A DNA stretch of 64,000 bases from Monarcha castaneiventris obscurior (taxonomy: Eukaryota; Chordata; Aves; Passeriformes; Monarchidae): contig JAMPIT010000174.1 in the NCBI GenBank assembly GCA_026261815.1, positions 5,022,001 to 5,086,000 on the forward strand, given 5' to 3'. A program made the translations under genes and the position numbers. This document shows positions 1-13,731 of the stretch, piece after piece (the first letter of the stretch is position 1; each line of letters opens with the position of its first letter). Under the pieces are notes generated by a model. It saw only the letters and a program-made list of their open reading frames with translations, did no database searches and was not told the DNA's origin.

Positions 1-825
1 ATTCAGAAGTGGTGTAAAGGACTGAGCATCCTTTTGTCCATCCCTTCTTGATTGACTGAGTAATAGAAAGGTGTGGGATAAAGTACAGATCACTTTAAAG
101 TACCCAAGAGGTAAAAGTGAGGAAAATAAAATAGCGGTGGAAAGCTATTAAGGGATCTGGCTGCAGGCAGCACACTTGTGTTTGCATAAGGGCTGTCCTT
201 CAGACAGACTTGTCGGCGTTCTTGGCCCTTTATAGAACATCAGAGACTCCGAGGCTCAATTTAAAATAAAACCTGATCAAACACTCTATGTAATCTATGC
301 CTACCCTGAAGTGAAGGGAAATACTCCTGAGGAATGAGCTATGTGCTGCTCCTGAATTACAAACACCTCAGCCCAGATTACAAAGAGACAAGGTGCTCTG
401 TCTCACAGCCCCATTTTAGGAACTTGGCTCCCTATCTGAAGAGATGCCTCAAGAAAGGATTACAAAATAAACCTGCTGAAGGGGAAGCTGCTTATCTAGC
501 CCAGAGGAAACAGAACAGGCTTTTCCTTTTTTTTTTTCCATGTTCTCCTTCCTTTCCATCTCCTCCCATCTGGAGGAATCTGTCGGAGATACTCACTGCC
601 CAAGGGTAAATCTCTCTTCCCTGAAAGTAGGAGGCTTCATCCAGTCCTTTCATGCAATTGCATGGTATTTACATCACCTAAGATGCAGGCTGTTTCATTC
701 CCTTCATCTCTGCATATTTTGAAACTGCAGTTTCAGAACTATCTCCCTGAAGGAGACTAAACTGCTGGCCAGGATTACGACAGGCTATAAGGACATAAAG
801 AGCACAGTAGCCTGTCTCAAAACAC
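1..825. other. Non-coding flank, no gene seen
   Basis: Ordinary AT-leaning vertebrate sequence with a short T-run near 529-538. Short open frames occur on the plus strand but have no splice context or recognisable family. I see no repeat family here that I can name. Confidence 0.5.
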
Positions 826-1386
826 TGTCAGGGCCACAGAAGGATCTTGCCATAAGATAAGCCACCACAGCAGATACTTGAAATAATCACAGAGGGGAGG
901 AATTTGCAATAGGAAGGTGCTAATTCATGGCCTGGCAAGGTGAGATCTGGTTTGCATATCCTGGGTAGTGCATCCAGACAAAAATTCCCACTGTGGCAAA
1001 CTATGAGAAAGGAAGCAACTGCCCATACACATGTCACCCAAGTTATGGGAACATCATCTGCAACCACGCTGTGGATGCCCAGCAGTTGGGCTGTATAAAG
1101 GTGCTACCCACAGAAGAACGACTCCAGAGCCCCCAACTGCTGAGAAGCCTGGGGTGAAGAAGGCCCAACAGGATGCTGCTGGATCCGTGGGTGGTGCCTA
1201 TCTTCTGCTTGATCTCTCTCTCTCTCCCCCTCCCTACCCCACCATTTTCTCTTTCCTTCTATCTCTCTACCTCAGTATTGAATAAAATCTGCACTACTGA
1301 CTTTGGCACATGGTGTCCTTTGCACCTTACTTTGGGCAGAGGCACCTCTCACTAACTGAATCATAGCACCGGCTGTCGCCCCTACA
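826..1386 (+). mobile_element. Probable solo LTR of an endogenous retrovirus (5' edge uncertain)
   Basis: The 3' part has the order of an LTR: TATAAA at 1094-1099, a pyrimidine-rich CT stretch around 1210-1270, AATAAA at 1281-1286, then a short downstream segment ending in CA at 1386. No gag, pol or env reading frame and no obvious primer-binding site follows, so it would be a solo LTR. The start at 826 is only the first suitable TG. I found no matching target duplication for that edge, so the element could begin later. Assignment to an ERVK-like family is a guess from the promoter and U5 look. Confidence 0.5.
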
Positions 1387-2519
1387 GAAGATGGGTCATG
1401 GTGTGGTCCTGGCTGCAAAACCAACCAAGGCACAAAGAAAGCTCCCAGCAATGAAACTGGATTGCTACCTACACCACAAGGGAGCATGCTGGGAAGGGGA
1501 TCTCTGGCATTTCAAATCCCAGTGTAAGCATTTTACAACTAGATAGCATTTTACTCAGATGCTGCATAGTATATCAACAGTCCTCAGAAAAGGACTGCAA
1601 CTCAGGGTTTTCCTTTCCCCTCTTTCAAGTGAGGATCCCAATTTCTGATCCAGGAGCCAGGCTGATAGCATGTCTAAAACACCAAACATCCATGCTGAGA
1701 CAGATGGCACAGCATCCACTTTGTGAAACGTGAAAGCACTCAGGTGTAACACAGATGCCAAAATGCTCGATACTATGAAATATAAGGCATCTGTGAGCTT
1801 GCACAGAGGCGAAGTTCCATGTTTCTATAATACATAGGGTTATGCAGCAGCTGAGCAAAATGCTTTGGGATTTAGTCATCAAACTGTACTTAATGTATTT
1901 CAGAGCAATACAGGATTTGATCTTCAAACCCGTGAGTGGGATTATTGTTTGATACTTTGTCTCTGGCCCATCTGGAGCCTGCCATTACAGCTTCCTCTGG
2001 GACCAGCCATTTTTAACATGTGGAATCTGCCACCGGAAAAGAATTAAGCTCATTTAATTTGCAGGATTAGAAATCAGTCTACAGGACTGTATATTGTGAG
2101 GAATAGGTAGGTGTGCTACAGCTCCAAAGTAGCAGATAAATCTGCAAACTAATTGCAATATAGGGAAATTAATTACTAGCTATTATCTTATTATCTGGCT
2201 TATTATGCACTCCTGACCAAAGTACCAAATGCATTTGTATATTCTCTCACACAGTACTGGCACATGTTATGTCCCAGACATGGATTCCCTTTTCTGCACA
2301 CAAGAGGAAATGGTTACCTTGGTCTGGAACGGTTGCAGCAGCACTGGGAGTGTGGAGAGAGGTCAGCAAAAAAGAAAAGCTGATATGAAACCTGTATCTG
2401 AAATATTTTGAGCAAAGGGGGTCTGAAAACATTTCTTAGGGTGAGGCACTAATGTCAGTCTTGATACACAGACCTTTCATCAATGGGGGATTTTTGTGTT
2501 CACATTTGTATTTAATACC
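1387..2519. other. Non-coding spacer
   Basis: AT-leaning sequence between the LTR and the first CR1. Short overlapping open frames occur on both strands, with no domain, splice pattern or repeat that I recognise. Confidence 0.5.
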
Positions 2520-3035
2520 ATAAATTCAGGTGGGAAGGGACCTCAGGATGTCTCTAGACCAACCTCCTCCTCAGAGCAGTGTCAGCTCTTAGATAAAACC
2601 AGGTTACTCAGGGTTCTACCTAGCTGAGTCTTGAAAAACTAAATTATAAAGACTGCACATAATCTATGGGCAACCCAGCCCACAGCTTCATTGTCCCCAT
2701 GGAGAAAAAGTCTAGGTTAGGCTAGGTTTGGTTTGGTTTGGTTTGGTTTGCTTTGCTTTGCTTTGCTTTGCTTTGCCTTGCCTTGCCTTTATCTGAACCT
2801 CCCTGTTTCAGCTCATGCCTGTTATCTCTCATCCTCCTTCCATAACCTGCTGTGCAGGGCCTGGCTCCACCCCCTCAATGACTTCCTTCAGGCACCTGGA
2901 GTGGCTCTTTAGCCCACCAGGAGCTATCTCTGCTCCAGGCCAGTCATCCCCAGCTCCCTCTGCCTCTCCTCACAGGGTGAGTGCTCCAGTTCCCCACCAT
3001 CGTGGTGCCCCTCAGCTGAACTCAGTTGTGGTTAT
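2520..3035 (-). mobile_element. CR1 LINE fragment, old, split by a microsatellite
   Basis: Read on the minus strand this ends with the CR1 3' region (a GACCTCAGG-type 'ggtgggaagggacc' block at 2530-2550 in reverse). The more internal 'cagctcctctgcctctcctcacagg' style sequence of CR1 lies at 2945-2980. The copy is diverged and 5' truncated, and a pentamer microsatellite interrupts it at 2725-2789. No intact reverse transcriptase frame remains. Confidence 0.65.
2725..2789. repeat. Compound pentanucleotide microsatellite
   Basis: Five-base units change in steps along the array: GGTTT units, then GCTTT units, then GCCTT units. Each block differs from the previous one by a single base in the unit, so the array looks like successive expansion of point-mutated units. 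It sits inside the CR1 fragment. Confidence 0.85.
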
Positions 3036-6000
3036 GAGTCCCTGCCTGGGGCTGGGGAGCAAAAACCTTTTCCTCTCTTTTCTAGAACACTTTCACCAGA
3101 TGATGCAAATACTCAGGAAATAGAAAACTTCTATTCAGTGCCTTCTTCCCTTTGTGGAATCAGCTTCCAAGCCACTTCTCTGTGCTCCTTGAAGGCTTCT
3201 CGATACCTGGTGCACTAGGATGGGAAGGTGTGTGCTCTGCAGATCCACCTGGCCTGTACAGCTGGGGGTGGAAGGTTGATTGAGCCACCGGGCCAAATTT
3301 TTATCTCCAAGTTATTCGAGAATGTTGGAACAAAGGTGAGTTTTTTCCTTTCTCTCGTTTGTTTCAGCTTAGCAGCTGCTTCATTCAGTTGAGCTTTATC
3401 ATTTCTCATCCAGTGCAATTTTGAAAGTCACAGCTTCTCCAGCTGTTTTGCATGGCTCTAAGCCTTAAGTTTCCTTGCTAAGATGAACTTCGTTTTCCAG
3501 CTATTGATCTTACCTTCTAAATTTTTTATTCCCTTTTTGAAGCTGCAGCCAAATAGAAATATTTCTGCCACTGACTGTGATTTTCTCACATGAAAATTAA
3601 GCTCAGTGTATATGGGTATGTAAAGGTAATGAAATCACATCATCATCATCTGAGAAAAATCAAAGCCTTTACCAAGTAGCTTTTATGAAATTTTTCTCTG
3701 TTTTCCTGTACAATGGAGGGCCATAGTCTCTCTTGGCCTAAGTGGGGCACTACTCAGGTGATAAAGGTATTCTGATTCCATCTAACATTCTCAATGATTC
3801 TGTTTTCTCTCATAGATTCACTTTCAGCAGATTAATGATTGTTTTCTTTCTATAGAAGATGATTCAGTAATAACACTTTCAGGTAAGAAAGAAAAACTTA
3901 CGGGATAGAACTGCTAATGTTTAAGTGAAATATTGTACAGGACAGAATTGTAAATTAATGCCACATACACATACCTGAAATGCCTAAAATTCAGCTGAAT
4001 TTTTTTACATTTATTCTTCTGTGAATGTGGGGAAATTAGTCTGAGTAAGGTGGTGATCATTAGTCAACTATCAGATTAAGAGGTAGGAAATGTTGACTTC
4101 ATGAACCCGCAAGAATTAAATTTTTTCCTATTTTTAATCAGTGTAACCCTAATAATAAATTCATAAATCAGCCCACTGACCAAACTACCCCAAGCAAATT
4201 GTTCCTGTGCACACCACCTCAGTTGCAGGAAGAGTATTGGTCACAGAAATGGAGGGACAAGCAAGAATTAGAAAAAAATTTCCACAAAATATTTTTTCAG
4301 AGTTTTATTTTTCTGTTGTTAGGAGAATTCTTACCTATTGTAGGAAGGCCATAGCCAGACAGACATTTTAGGCATCTAGTCTAAGCTCTGAAACCTGATC
4401 CTGTACCTCCTGAAGGCAGAGGTTTCAGTGTCCCCATAGTCACCAAGTAGCCCGTGAGATCTCAATATCCTTCTCCGAGTGCCGAAGAAGCCGAGTGGTG
4501 GCAAACAGCTCAGGCACAATGATGGGATGCTCCCGAAGCCTGCCAGTATCAGAGCATGGGCATTGTGGTGTCTGAAGAGTATTGGGCTGCAGGACACGTT
4601 CAGCACTTGTAAAGCCTGGTCTGTGGTTGTGGATGGATGCAGCGGCACGTTGTGTTTCCAGTGCTTGGGAAGGAGCAGCAGCGGCTGCCAGCCCAGACAG
4701 GCATCAGAGGGGTGACACTGCTGCTCCAGCTGGGTGTCCCCACCTGGGCCAGCCGTGGGGCACAGGAGGGCCAGGCACTGCCCTGCAGCTGCAGAGGGAG
4801 AGCATGTAACTGGGGCTGAGCCACCCAGGGACCAGGGGACATAGTGGGGTGTAAATCAGGCTCTGGTCCCCAAAGTCAGATGGGTGCAAGTGCCATACTG
4901 ATGGTCCCAGATATAAAATTTCCCTGTGTACTCTCAAACTAGCAGGATGCCTTGTCAGGAGGGCTGGCTATCAGTTTTACATGGCAGTCACTTGGATACC
5001 CCAGGGATGGAAAATAGTATAAAGCGAACAAACAATTATACTTCATCTACTCCTAAGCATGGTAATCACTGCGAATGTTAATACAGCTGTTAATTCCTCA
5101 TTTAATAATGAAAATGGCTGTCTCAAAACGTGTCTGATTTTTATCTGTAAGCAATGATACTATGATGCTCTGGCCATCCTTTGATCTTAGATATAATGAG
5201 ACTTTGAAAAGCAGAAGACTGTCCATTCCAGCCTCAGAAGTCTCCTCTCTGATCACAATGTTTCTGTCAGAACAACCCTGCTTTTATGCTGCACTTGCAA
5301 ACAAAGGTCCTGCTTTCTTTCCTGGCCTCTTCACATCTTTTGTGACCTATTTTCCAACAAAACTTTGTTCTTTTCAGAATGGCAGCTAAGAAAAATTTGC
5401 ATTTTTCCTTCATTTCTGTTTTTTTTCCTTTCTTTTTGATGCCATTGGTGACATGCTGAACTCATGACTGTGCTCTCAGCACTCCCTTCCTCCCTCTGGC
5501 TCAGTTTGTGCCACCCCTCCCCACCTTCCTGTGCTCCTTCCTCTTTATGCTATTTGGTTTATGAACTCAATGAATGTAACTGTTCTGTTTAGGAAAAAAA
5601 AAAGATCACTTTTTCTTTTGATCCACTTCCAGTGCTCATTGTACTACCTCTTATTCCATTTCTTCTACAAAAGTCATTGTTCAGCCCCTTTTTTCACAAG
5701 TATATGCCTTTTTTTGATTCAAAAATCACTACTTCAGTGCCTTTTGAGAACTCTTTTATCAGTGCTGGTATCTTTTGTCAACTCCCACCACATTTTCAAT
5801 CTCCATTTCCCTCAGTATGATCCCTGAAGAGTTATGTTGTATTTTTCTTATCTCTCTTCTCCTCAGTGCTCATTTCACACAGGTACCCATGTTACAAACA
5901 GCACAGTTACTGTAATCCTTCATATTTTTGGACAAACTACACATTTTCCCTGCTGAACATTAGTACACTGAAATTTGTTTCATGTCTGCCATTCCAATTC

Positions 6001-9000
6001 ATAAAAGTCATAATATTTTGCTCTGCAGAAACAAGTGTTCCTGCAAGTAGTTACATTCACCCTCACTAATCTTTGAACACAGTTTACAGTTTTCCCTGTC
6101 TAAAAATGCCCATGTTGTGGTTTTCCTCATATTTATGAGGCATTTACTCTCTAGACTGAAGAATCAGCATCCTTCTGACCCATAACTTATTTTTGTACCA
6201 TTGTGCTGAGCCACTTAGAGCTTTTGAGCATACTAAGCCTAACACTGCATTGGAGCATTAAACATTGGCTTAGTGTTCAGCACATGTGCAATCTGCCCCA
6301 GCTGTAAGTACCTGCTCACATATTAAAATTTAAGTATGAAATTAAGTCCTCAGTGGGCTCCCTAAGTGGATCAGGGTTCATAGTTTCAGTCACAGAGCTG
6401 AGCCTTATGTTTTCCTCTGACATCCTGGGGTGCTGCTCAGTGCAGAGCCACATCCATGCAGCACTGAGTTCTCCAGAATCGGACCTAAAACACAACATTT
6501 CTTGTAATACTAGTGATACTTGTAATACTGTGCCTTCTATGTCCTCCCATGCTGACATTTAATTTCAGTAAAAGCAAATATAATGCTGGCAGACACAACC
6601 ACCTGTCAGTCAGCACATTAACAAGTAGCTGTCGATGGATGTATCAAGTCATTTCACCAGTACCCTGTTGAATAATTCCCCCATGCTCTTCAACATCCAC
6701 CCCAAACACTCCCCAAATTAAACTAGATTTCCTACACTACTGTTGCAATAACTTTAAAATACATCCTAGATTGCTTTTCAGTACAATCATCTGTTCCTTG
6801 TAGCATGGCAGGAAATACAGCCTGAAATATAAATTTGGAAATGAAGAGAGTCCAAGTAATTATAAAACCTGATATTGGAATATATTATAGTTATGAAAAG
6901 CATACCAGAGAAATTGGAATAAATTGAAAACTTGAAGGAGAGAGGATATTAAAAGGACAGTACAGTGAAGGGATCAAATTTACTCATGTGACTATCTGAG
7001 CAAACTCAAAAGTGGTAGTGCTGCACATGCTAAATGTTTAAGAGAATTTTAGCATGAAATAATTGTGTCTCTCCTACAAAGCTCTTTCATTTTCTGCTTA
7101 AAAAAGTGGATGATTAGTGTCCCTTGAATATCAACTTTTTCCCATGCAAACTTGACAAAGAGTGATTGAGTTTCAGTAAGAAAGCTGTAACCCAGGCTTT
7201 CTTGCACATTTATCTTATGTAGTTGCTTTTCTGATTTAAATAATTTCTGCAAATTTCATGAGGAATTAATATTTTTACTTCAGGTCAAGATATTAATTTA
7301 CTTTCTAAAGTATGTTCTCCTACTGAAAATGCAAAATATAAAAGCTAACCATACAAATTTTAAAGACACTTATTCTCTCTGTTTTAAAAAATCCACTATC
7401 TTGCAGAGAAAAAGTACCAAATACTGAACCTAATCTTCAGAAATATGTGTTCAGTTTTATAGCACCTCCAAAACAACTGGAAATTGAATAAGACATTTAG
7501 ATTAAAAAAAATATTCTGGAAACTGATTGCTTAAGAGCAAGTTTTGGCTGGCATTATTTTTAGTCTCTTATACATTTCTAAAAGGAATGGAAGGTGAGAC
7601 ACGTTTAGCAGATTTAAATAATTAAGACACAGATTGGCTAAAGGGACTGGATTACTACCAGTGATGCCATAAAATCCCAAGTGATATGACCACTACAGCC
7701 ATGCACAGTTTCCCTGTGTTACCCTGGACTTACTGAAGTTACTCAGGTTTCCACCGGTGAAATATCCCAACATGTGGAGATTTTGTACATCAGGAAGTTA
7801 GAAGCTTGACTTGAGCATCTGACTCCAGAACAATCAGGAGCAACTTCAGCATTGCAAGAGCCTGCATTGGCTCCCTCCAGGGTTAGGTTCCAAGCAGCAG
7901 CAAGAGTGACTGTAAGCTTCATTAAAAGTTTCTTAAAATTTAACTGAGAGCTTGGGCACAGAGCTCACAACTGAGTTAGGAGAGATAAGGACCTGAAAAA
8001 CCTCTTTTGTGGACTTTTTGGACATGCTCCAAACATATGGTGTGAGCAGGCTCACAAGTTTAAAGCCAAGCAGATGCTGAGACATCCACGGGCATGAGGA
8101 CTGCAGCAATCCTGTGGAAAGAGCTGTGGATGTTCAATGAAACAGCCGTAGTTGCCCAGCACCTGTCTGGCTGCAGAGATTGCAGGGCAAGCTGAAGAAG
8201 CTTGTTAAGAAATGCTTCCAGCAAAACTAAACAGAAAATATCATTGTAAGGGGGAAAAGGGAACACTTCAAATGCAGCCTAAAATGATTATTCTGCAAAT
8301 AAGTGCTGCCTTCAATCTTAGTAAAAATACCTGTTAGCATGAAGCCAGCTATGGAGGAGAGCAGTGCATGCTTTAACTTGTAAAGCAAGGGGAGAGAACC
8401 TTTGGGGTCACACACCAGAGCAGCACAGCACAGTGTGTGAGAAATCTGCTCCCCTGTCCAATTCCCCTGTGACATCCCCACAAAGCCTTCCTCTGTGCCT
8501 CAGGGGACAGCTCAGCCTCACAGGGACCAGCTGTGGAGAGAAGGGCACTCAGTCTCCCCCAGGTATTCCCTTGCCCTCATCCCCAGGTTTCCCTGGGCTG
8601 GCAACACCCACAGCACAGCAAGGCACAATGTGTGGGCACCTGCCTGGCACATCTCCCAGGCCCCAGGTACCTTCCTCAGCACCTAGCTTCAGCAACAAAA
8701 CTGAGAACTCAGTTGTCCACAGCAGAGACCCATTTAGGGAATATTTTGCCAAGTTTCTTTGAAAACAAAACAATGATGTAAATGCAGACCAGCCAGCCCA
8801 TACAACAGATTCCTTCTTCCCTCACAGCCACTTTCGTCAGTTCAGGGAGCAGCAGGACTTAAAAACAGACGGGGTCCTCTGGAGGGAGCCAGGCTTTGGA
8901 GTTTGCAGTGTCTTTGTGGAGTTTGCTGTGTTAGCTCCAGCTCCTCCTTGCTGTCCCCTCTGGAAACTCCAGAGAGGAGGATGCAATGGGCCTTTTCCTG

Positions 9001-12000
9001 CGTGCAGGCGATGCTGCTGCAGGGCTGGGACACCCCAGACCTGGCTCTGTCAGCCCATCTGGTCATGTCCAGAGGAAGGGTTCTCAGGCTTGGCAGCTTT
9101 CTCCAGTGGCTGTATGGTGCTTCTTCTCTGCCATCACAAAACAGCTCTGTCTTCTGCTGAGTACTGCCCACCACAGGAGGAGTTTCAGCACTACTCAGCA
9201 TGCTAATGGAGTGGGATTGTACTGATGTTATACTTCCTCTCCTTAGATGGTTTCCTTTGTGAAACCACCAGGAACGAAGGTTGAACTTTGTTAGGTTTTG
9301 CCAAATCCAGTAGCCTGGGAGAGGCAGGGGAGAGGCTGCCACTGCTCCCTGTTGCGAGGACCATCCCAAAGGGACCTGAAGGTCCATGATGCCTACTGGG
9401 AGTCCATGGGACTCCAGCCGTCATTTACACAAGATTTCCAGTACCTCAAGTAGCTAGCTCTCAGAATCTCTGGACTCTCCAGTGCCCATCCCAGAGCGGG
9501 GGTTGTTTGCCTGACTGGCTACTGGAGCTTACCCTCTTGCCTTCCCTTGTTCCCCCACGTTCTTCATGTGTGCGAGGGGATGGTCTTTTAATCCCATCAT
9601 TTAAAAATTTGTGTTAGTGTCTCCACTTTATGCTCAAATGAGAAGTTTGACTATGGAAACTATAATTTGGTGGGTATTTAAATTTTACTGGTATTCTTGT
9701 GGTCAGTAAAAATATGTACCCTTTAAGAATATCTCCATATTTCCACACCATAATAATAACTTGCTTCAGAAGGGCTGAGATTTATCACAAAGGACTAAGG
9801 AAAAGATCATGCTGTTTCTACAGCTGCTGCCTTATGTCTCTGTTTTCCTCTAATGCCTGGCCATGTACCCCCCCCCCAAACCAGAAAAAGCTTTTCTTGT
9901 TAAGCAACTGAAAATCTTGTGAGTGAGATATAGAAAGACACTGTGCACCCAGTTTTATACTTGAGAAATTTCCAGATAATTCTTATATTTCCATTTAGTA
10001 GGTCACTTACAAAGAAAAGAATATAAATTATTAATGGAATAATGGATCTCTTTTTTTCTTTTTTCTCACTCCCACTGGGCTCTGATCAGCGGAGTTACAT
10101 CAGAGATGAACTGTACCACAAGCACATTTTTTTACAGTCTACTTTGTACTAATCAAAATGCATAAGCAAGTTGTTAATCAAATTATTTCAGAAGTTGCAT
10201 CCTAGTGTTCAGTGATTGTTCTAGCTCATCACTGCCAGGGCAGAATCAACTTTCAGGTTGTTTTCTTTTTTGCCATTCTGAAAGTGTATGCACTTCTACA
10301 ACACAGAGGAAAAGAATAATGTTCGTGTATTCACGGTAGAGGTTTTGTGTCATCAAATGTTACCTTTTCATGCTGGCATATGTTATTGCTCTTAAATAAT
10401 CAGACTTTCAATTTGTGCCAGTAAGAGTATTACCATGATTATTGGGGAAACATTTTTTGAAGATAAAAACCCACTCTGAAAGGCCAAACTGTAGCTCTCA
10501 ACTTACGGAACTCAGTGGGACTTAACTTAGGTGCAGTAACAAAGTTTCTGGAAAATTCAGGTGAAAAAAGGATCTTTCTTTTTGATATCACACATCTCCT
10601 TTTCCTTTCCATCTCTATAGTTAAAAATACTGAGTTTGTTTCCAATTATCTTTTATTAAGCTTGTATAATAAATTGGGCTTTTTAATTACAGAAATAGAA
10701 ATATGAAAAGCAATTTGAAACACAGAATGATTTTCTGCCATCAGAGGTGGAAGATAATTACCACCAGAGTAAAGTATTATTTGTAAAAGACATCAGAAAA
10801 GGAACAGCTTTTCACAGTCACAAGTGGCAATTATACACTAACCTCTCCAAGAATCTCCATGGCCACTGATTGCTATCAATGCTTCTGTGAAAAATCTCCT
10901 CGTTAATGAATTTCAGCATCTTTTGTTAGCACTAAAATAGGTTATAACCTATTTACAAAATAAAACACTAGAAAAACACTGGCAAATCTACATATGCCAC
11001 AGTTGACATCCAGAGGTTTGTGAAAGTCTAATGAATGAAAAGCTCACTACTGCTGTTGCCAGGTGAGGAGTAAAGGAAGCATGCCCATAGACAACTTTTA
11101 TTTGACAATTACATGATCTCCTCTATGGATTTTTTTTATGTGCAGAAGCAGGTAGCAATGCCTAAAATACTAGGTCGTGTTTACACTACTGCCTTAGGTG
11201 GAAGAAGATGATACTGGCAAAAGGAAGTGTCGGTAAAAACCACTCTGGAGTAAACAAAAATTTTAGAAGCTACTCAGTGGGAAGACATGTGGTTCAGAAA
11301 GTGCAGGGAAATGTTATATTACAAGAGTTAGTGCAGGCTAAGTAATGAAAAACATGCAGAAGCACATTCTGCAGTTATGAATCATTTTTCTATCACAACT
11401 ATCATTTTTATTAGCTACAATACTAATTGAGTTTCTTTGCAGCTACTTCAGTTCCTCTCACTATTAGCAGAAGAGATATTAAATTGCGAATCAGAGCCTG
11501 TGGTGATCTCATGGAGGTAGGTTCATAATGAAGGAATAAAAGTGCCCATTTCTGCAGCTATGCTTCATGAAGCTGCAGAGAGAATTTACTGGGATCTCAC
11601 TCAATTTTCAGCTTCTGAAGCTGACACGTAAATGTTTACATGCCACAGGAAAATTAGGGAGAGTGGGGAGAAGTATGAAATATAGGAACCAGTTGTGGTT
11701 CTCATCCTGCCCTGAGCTTATTAGAGCCTTCTTAGGTGTGAGCTAGTGGAACCCAGGCAGGAACAGTGCCTGAGCCCACTAAGCTGCCTTTTGTCACTTA
11801 AAGCCATCCTAGCTGGCTGCATCCTCTGCTCACAGAGCTTACAAGCAGAGTTCCCTGCAAACCTGACATCACCCCACAAAGATGTCAGGTCCTGAGCTCA
11901 GTCAGATTAACAGGACAGCATCAGTTTTTCTTTTCCATATAGCACAGGGGGATAGCTGCACATGAATTCTGAGCAAAACTGTCTCCTAATTATGTTTTCT

Positions 12001-13051
12001 CCACATGAAAACCAGCCTGGCAAATATCCCCTGTGCCATGTCACAATTACCAGTTATTAGTTGGCAAGTTGATCAATTTTCAAATCAAAAGTCAGCTGCA
12101 TCAAAGTTCTGCAAAAATGATCCAGTCGCTTTTATTACTGTAAAATATTTTGTATGCATTTGTATATATTTGGTTGCTACATTCCTGAAGTTAAAAAGTT
12201 ATCAGGAAATGCTGTTACTAATTGACTTTGGGGCTAGAGAGTGGTAGTAGATATGAAATGTAAATACCTGTGAAATGTCCCCTGCTATCTAGAAGGATTT
12301 TGCATGCAGCAAGCTGTAAGGTTTGGCGTGTCTGATATCCAAGATCAAAGTTACTTGCCTGCAGGTCTGTCCATTGTGGACACAGCCAGGTTAATCACAA
12401 GGGCGGTTTATGCACGTGAGGAGGAAAAGGGATTATGAGCTCCAGTAGCACAAAGTGGTGAAGGAACCAAAGGTGACTAAGGCTGTAAAATGTCATTTGT
12501 ACCACGAGGTGGACTGAACCAAATGGCTGGGCAGGGAGATGCTGGGCATGAACAATTCTGTAAGCAGCAGAGGAGCAAGAGACTGACAATGAGTTAGTTC
12601 AGAACAGGAGAGTATAAGAAGCAAACAGCGAGAATCAATGATCAAACTTATTCAGAAAGGGAGGAAAAAGTCCATGTTTTGCTTGTTTGTTTTTGGGGTT
12701 TTAGCAGAGTTTTATTTCCTGCAGAGCTGTATGTTCTGTGTTCTGTTACAGGATATGTTCTTAGACCTCAAAGTCACAACAGGCCTTACCTCTTTCAGTC
12801 TGTGAAACTTTACCTAACACACATTTGCATGGAGCAATAACTGCTTTTGACTAAAACTATGTCTTCTAGATGGGTATTAGGAGCTGAAGCATTCAGCACT
12901 CTCTCATGGTTTGCTGTAACAGATAATCCTCATGTGGAAGACCTGAGCTCTGTTTTCTCTCTGATACAGGGAAAGAGCTTTTTTCACAGCAGTGGTTGCT
13001 CAGCATCTTCCTGTTCTGTTTGAGAGAACTCTCTCACAAAAATCCCGTGCA
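3036..13051. other. Gene-free stretch of about 10 kb
   Basis: No coding exon or named repeat could be supported. Base composition is uneven: 4440-4860 and 8390-9550 are richer in GC and hold several overlapping open frames on both strands, typical of composition rather than of genes. There is a C-run at about 9869-9877, a 20-bp perfect palindrome at 10935-10954, and a short hairpin near 9399-9416 (GGAGTCC arms, three-base loop). Ancient unrecognised transposon fragments may be present in the GC-richer blocks. Confidence 0.45.
10935..10954. repeat. Perfect 20-bp palindrome
   Basis: AAATAGGTTATAACCTATTT equals its own reverse complement with no loop. It lies in AT-rich non-coding sequence. It could be a dimeric protein-binding site or chance; nothing nearby tells which. 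Confidence 0.7.
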
Positions 13052-13731
13052 GTGCTATAGGCTGGGGGCAGAGTGGCTGGAAAACTGCTTGGCAGAAAAG
13101 GATCTAGGAGTGCTGGACTTGGGGATACTGAGCCTATGTGTGCCCAGGTGGCCAGGATGGCCAGTGGAATCCTGGCTTGTATCAGAACCAGCAGGAAGTG
13201 ATCATCCCTTGGTACTTGGCACTGGTGAGACCACACCTCAAACCCTGTTCTCAGTTTTGGGCCCCTCACTACAAAAGAAAGACACTGAGGGGCTGGAGTG
13301 AGACTGGAAAAGGGCAGCAAAGCTGGTGAAGGGTCTGGGGCATAAGTCTTATGAGGAGCTGCCGAGTTAGTCTGGCAAAGTGAAGACTGGGGAACCTCAT
13401 GACTCTACAACTGACTGAAAGGAGGGTGCAGCCAGGTGGAGGTCGGTCTCTTCTCCCAGGCAACTGGTCACAGGAAGAGAGGACACAGCCTCAAATTGTG
13501 CCTGATGAGGTTTAGGTTAGACATCAAGGAGAATTTTTTCACAGAAGGGGTGATTAAGCATTGGAATGGGCTGCCCACGGAGGTGATGAAGTCACTGTCC
13601 CTGGAGGTGTTCATGAAATGACTGGATGTGGCACTTAGTGCCGTGGTCTAGTTGAGAAGGTGGTGACTGGTCAAAGGTTGCACTCAGTGATCTCAGGTCT
13701 TTTCCAACCTTAATGATTCTGTGATTCCTAG
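13052..13731 (+). mobile_element. CR1 LINE, 3' portion, plus strand
   Basis: About 680 bp collinear with the 3' third of CR1: the coding region for the reverse transcriptase C-terminus, then the 3' UTR, ending at the CR1 tail 'aatgattctgtgattcc' (13712-13728). The frame at 13436-13621 keeps the typical CR1 ORF2 end (RLDIKENFFTEGVIKHWNGL). Other stops and shifts show that it is dead. It is 5' truncated, as most CR1 copies are, and more complete than the others in the window. Confidence 0.85.

Noticed and set aside
8360..9430. Dense overlapping open frames on both strands
   Set aside because: The pattern follows higher GC content, and the frames overlap on all strands without splice order. No domain was recognised.
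13436..13621. 61-codon plus-strand frame
   Set aside because: It is the decayed C-terminal end of CR1 ORF2, not a host gene.
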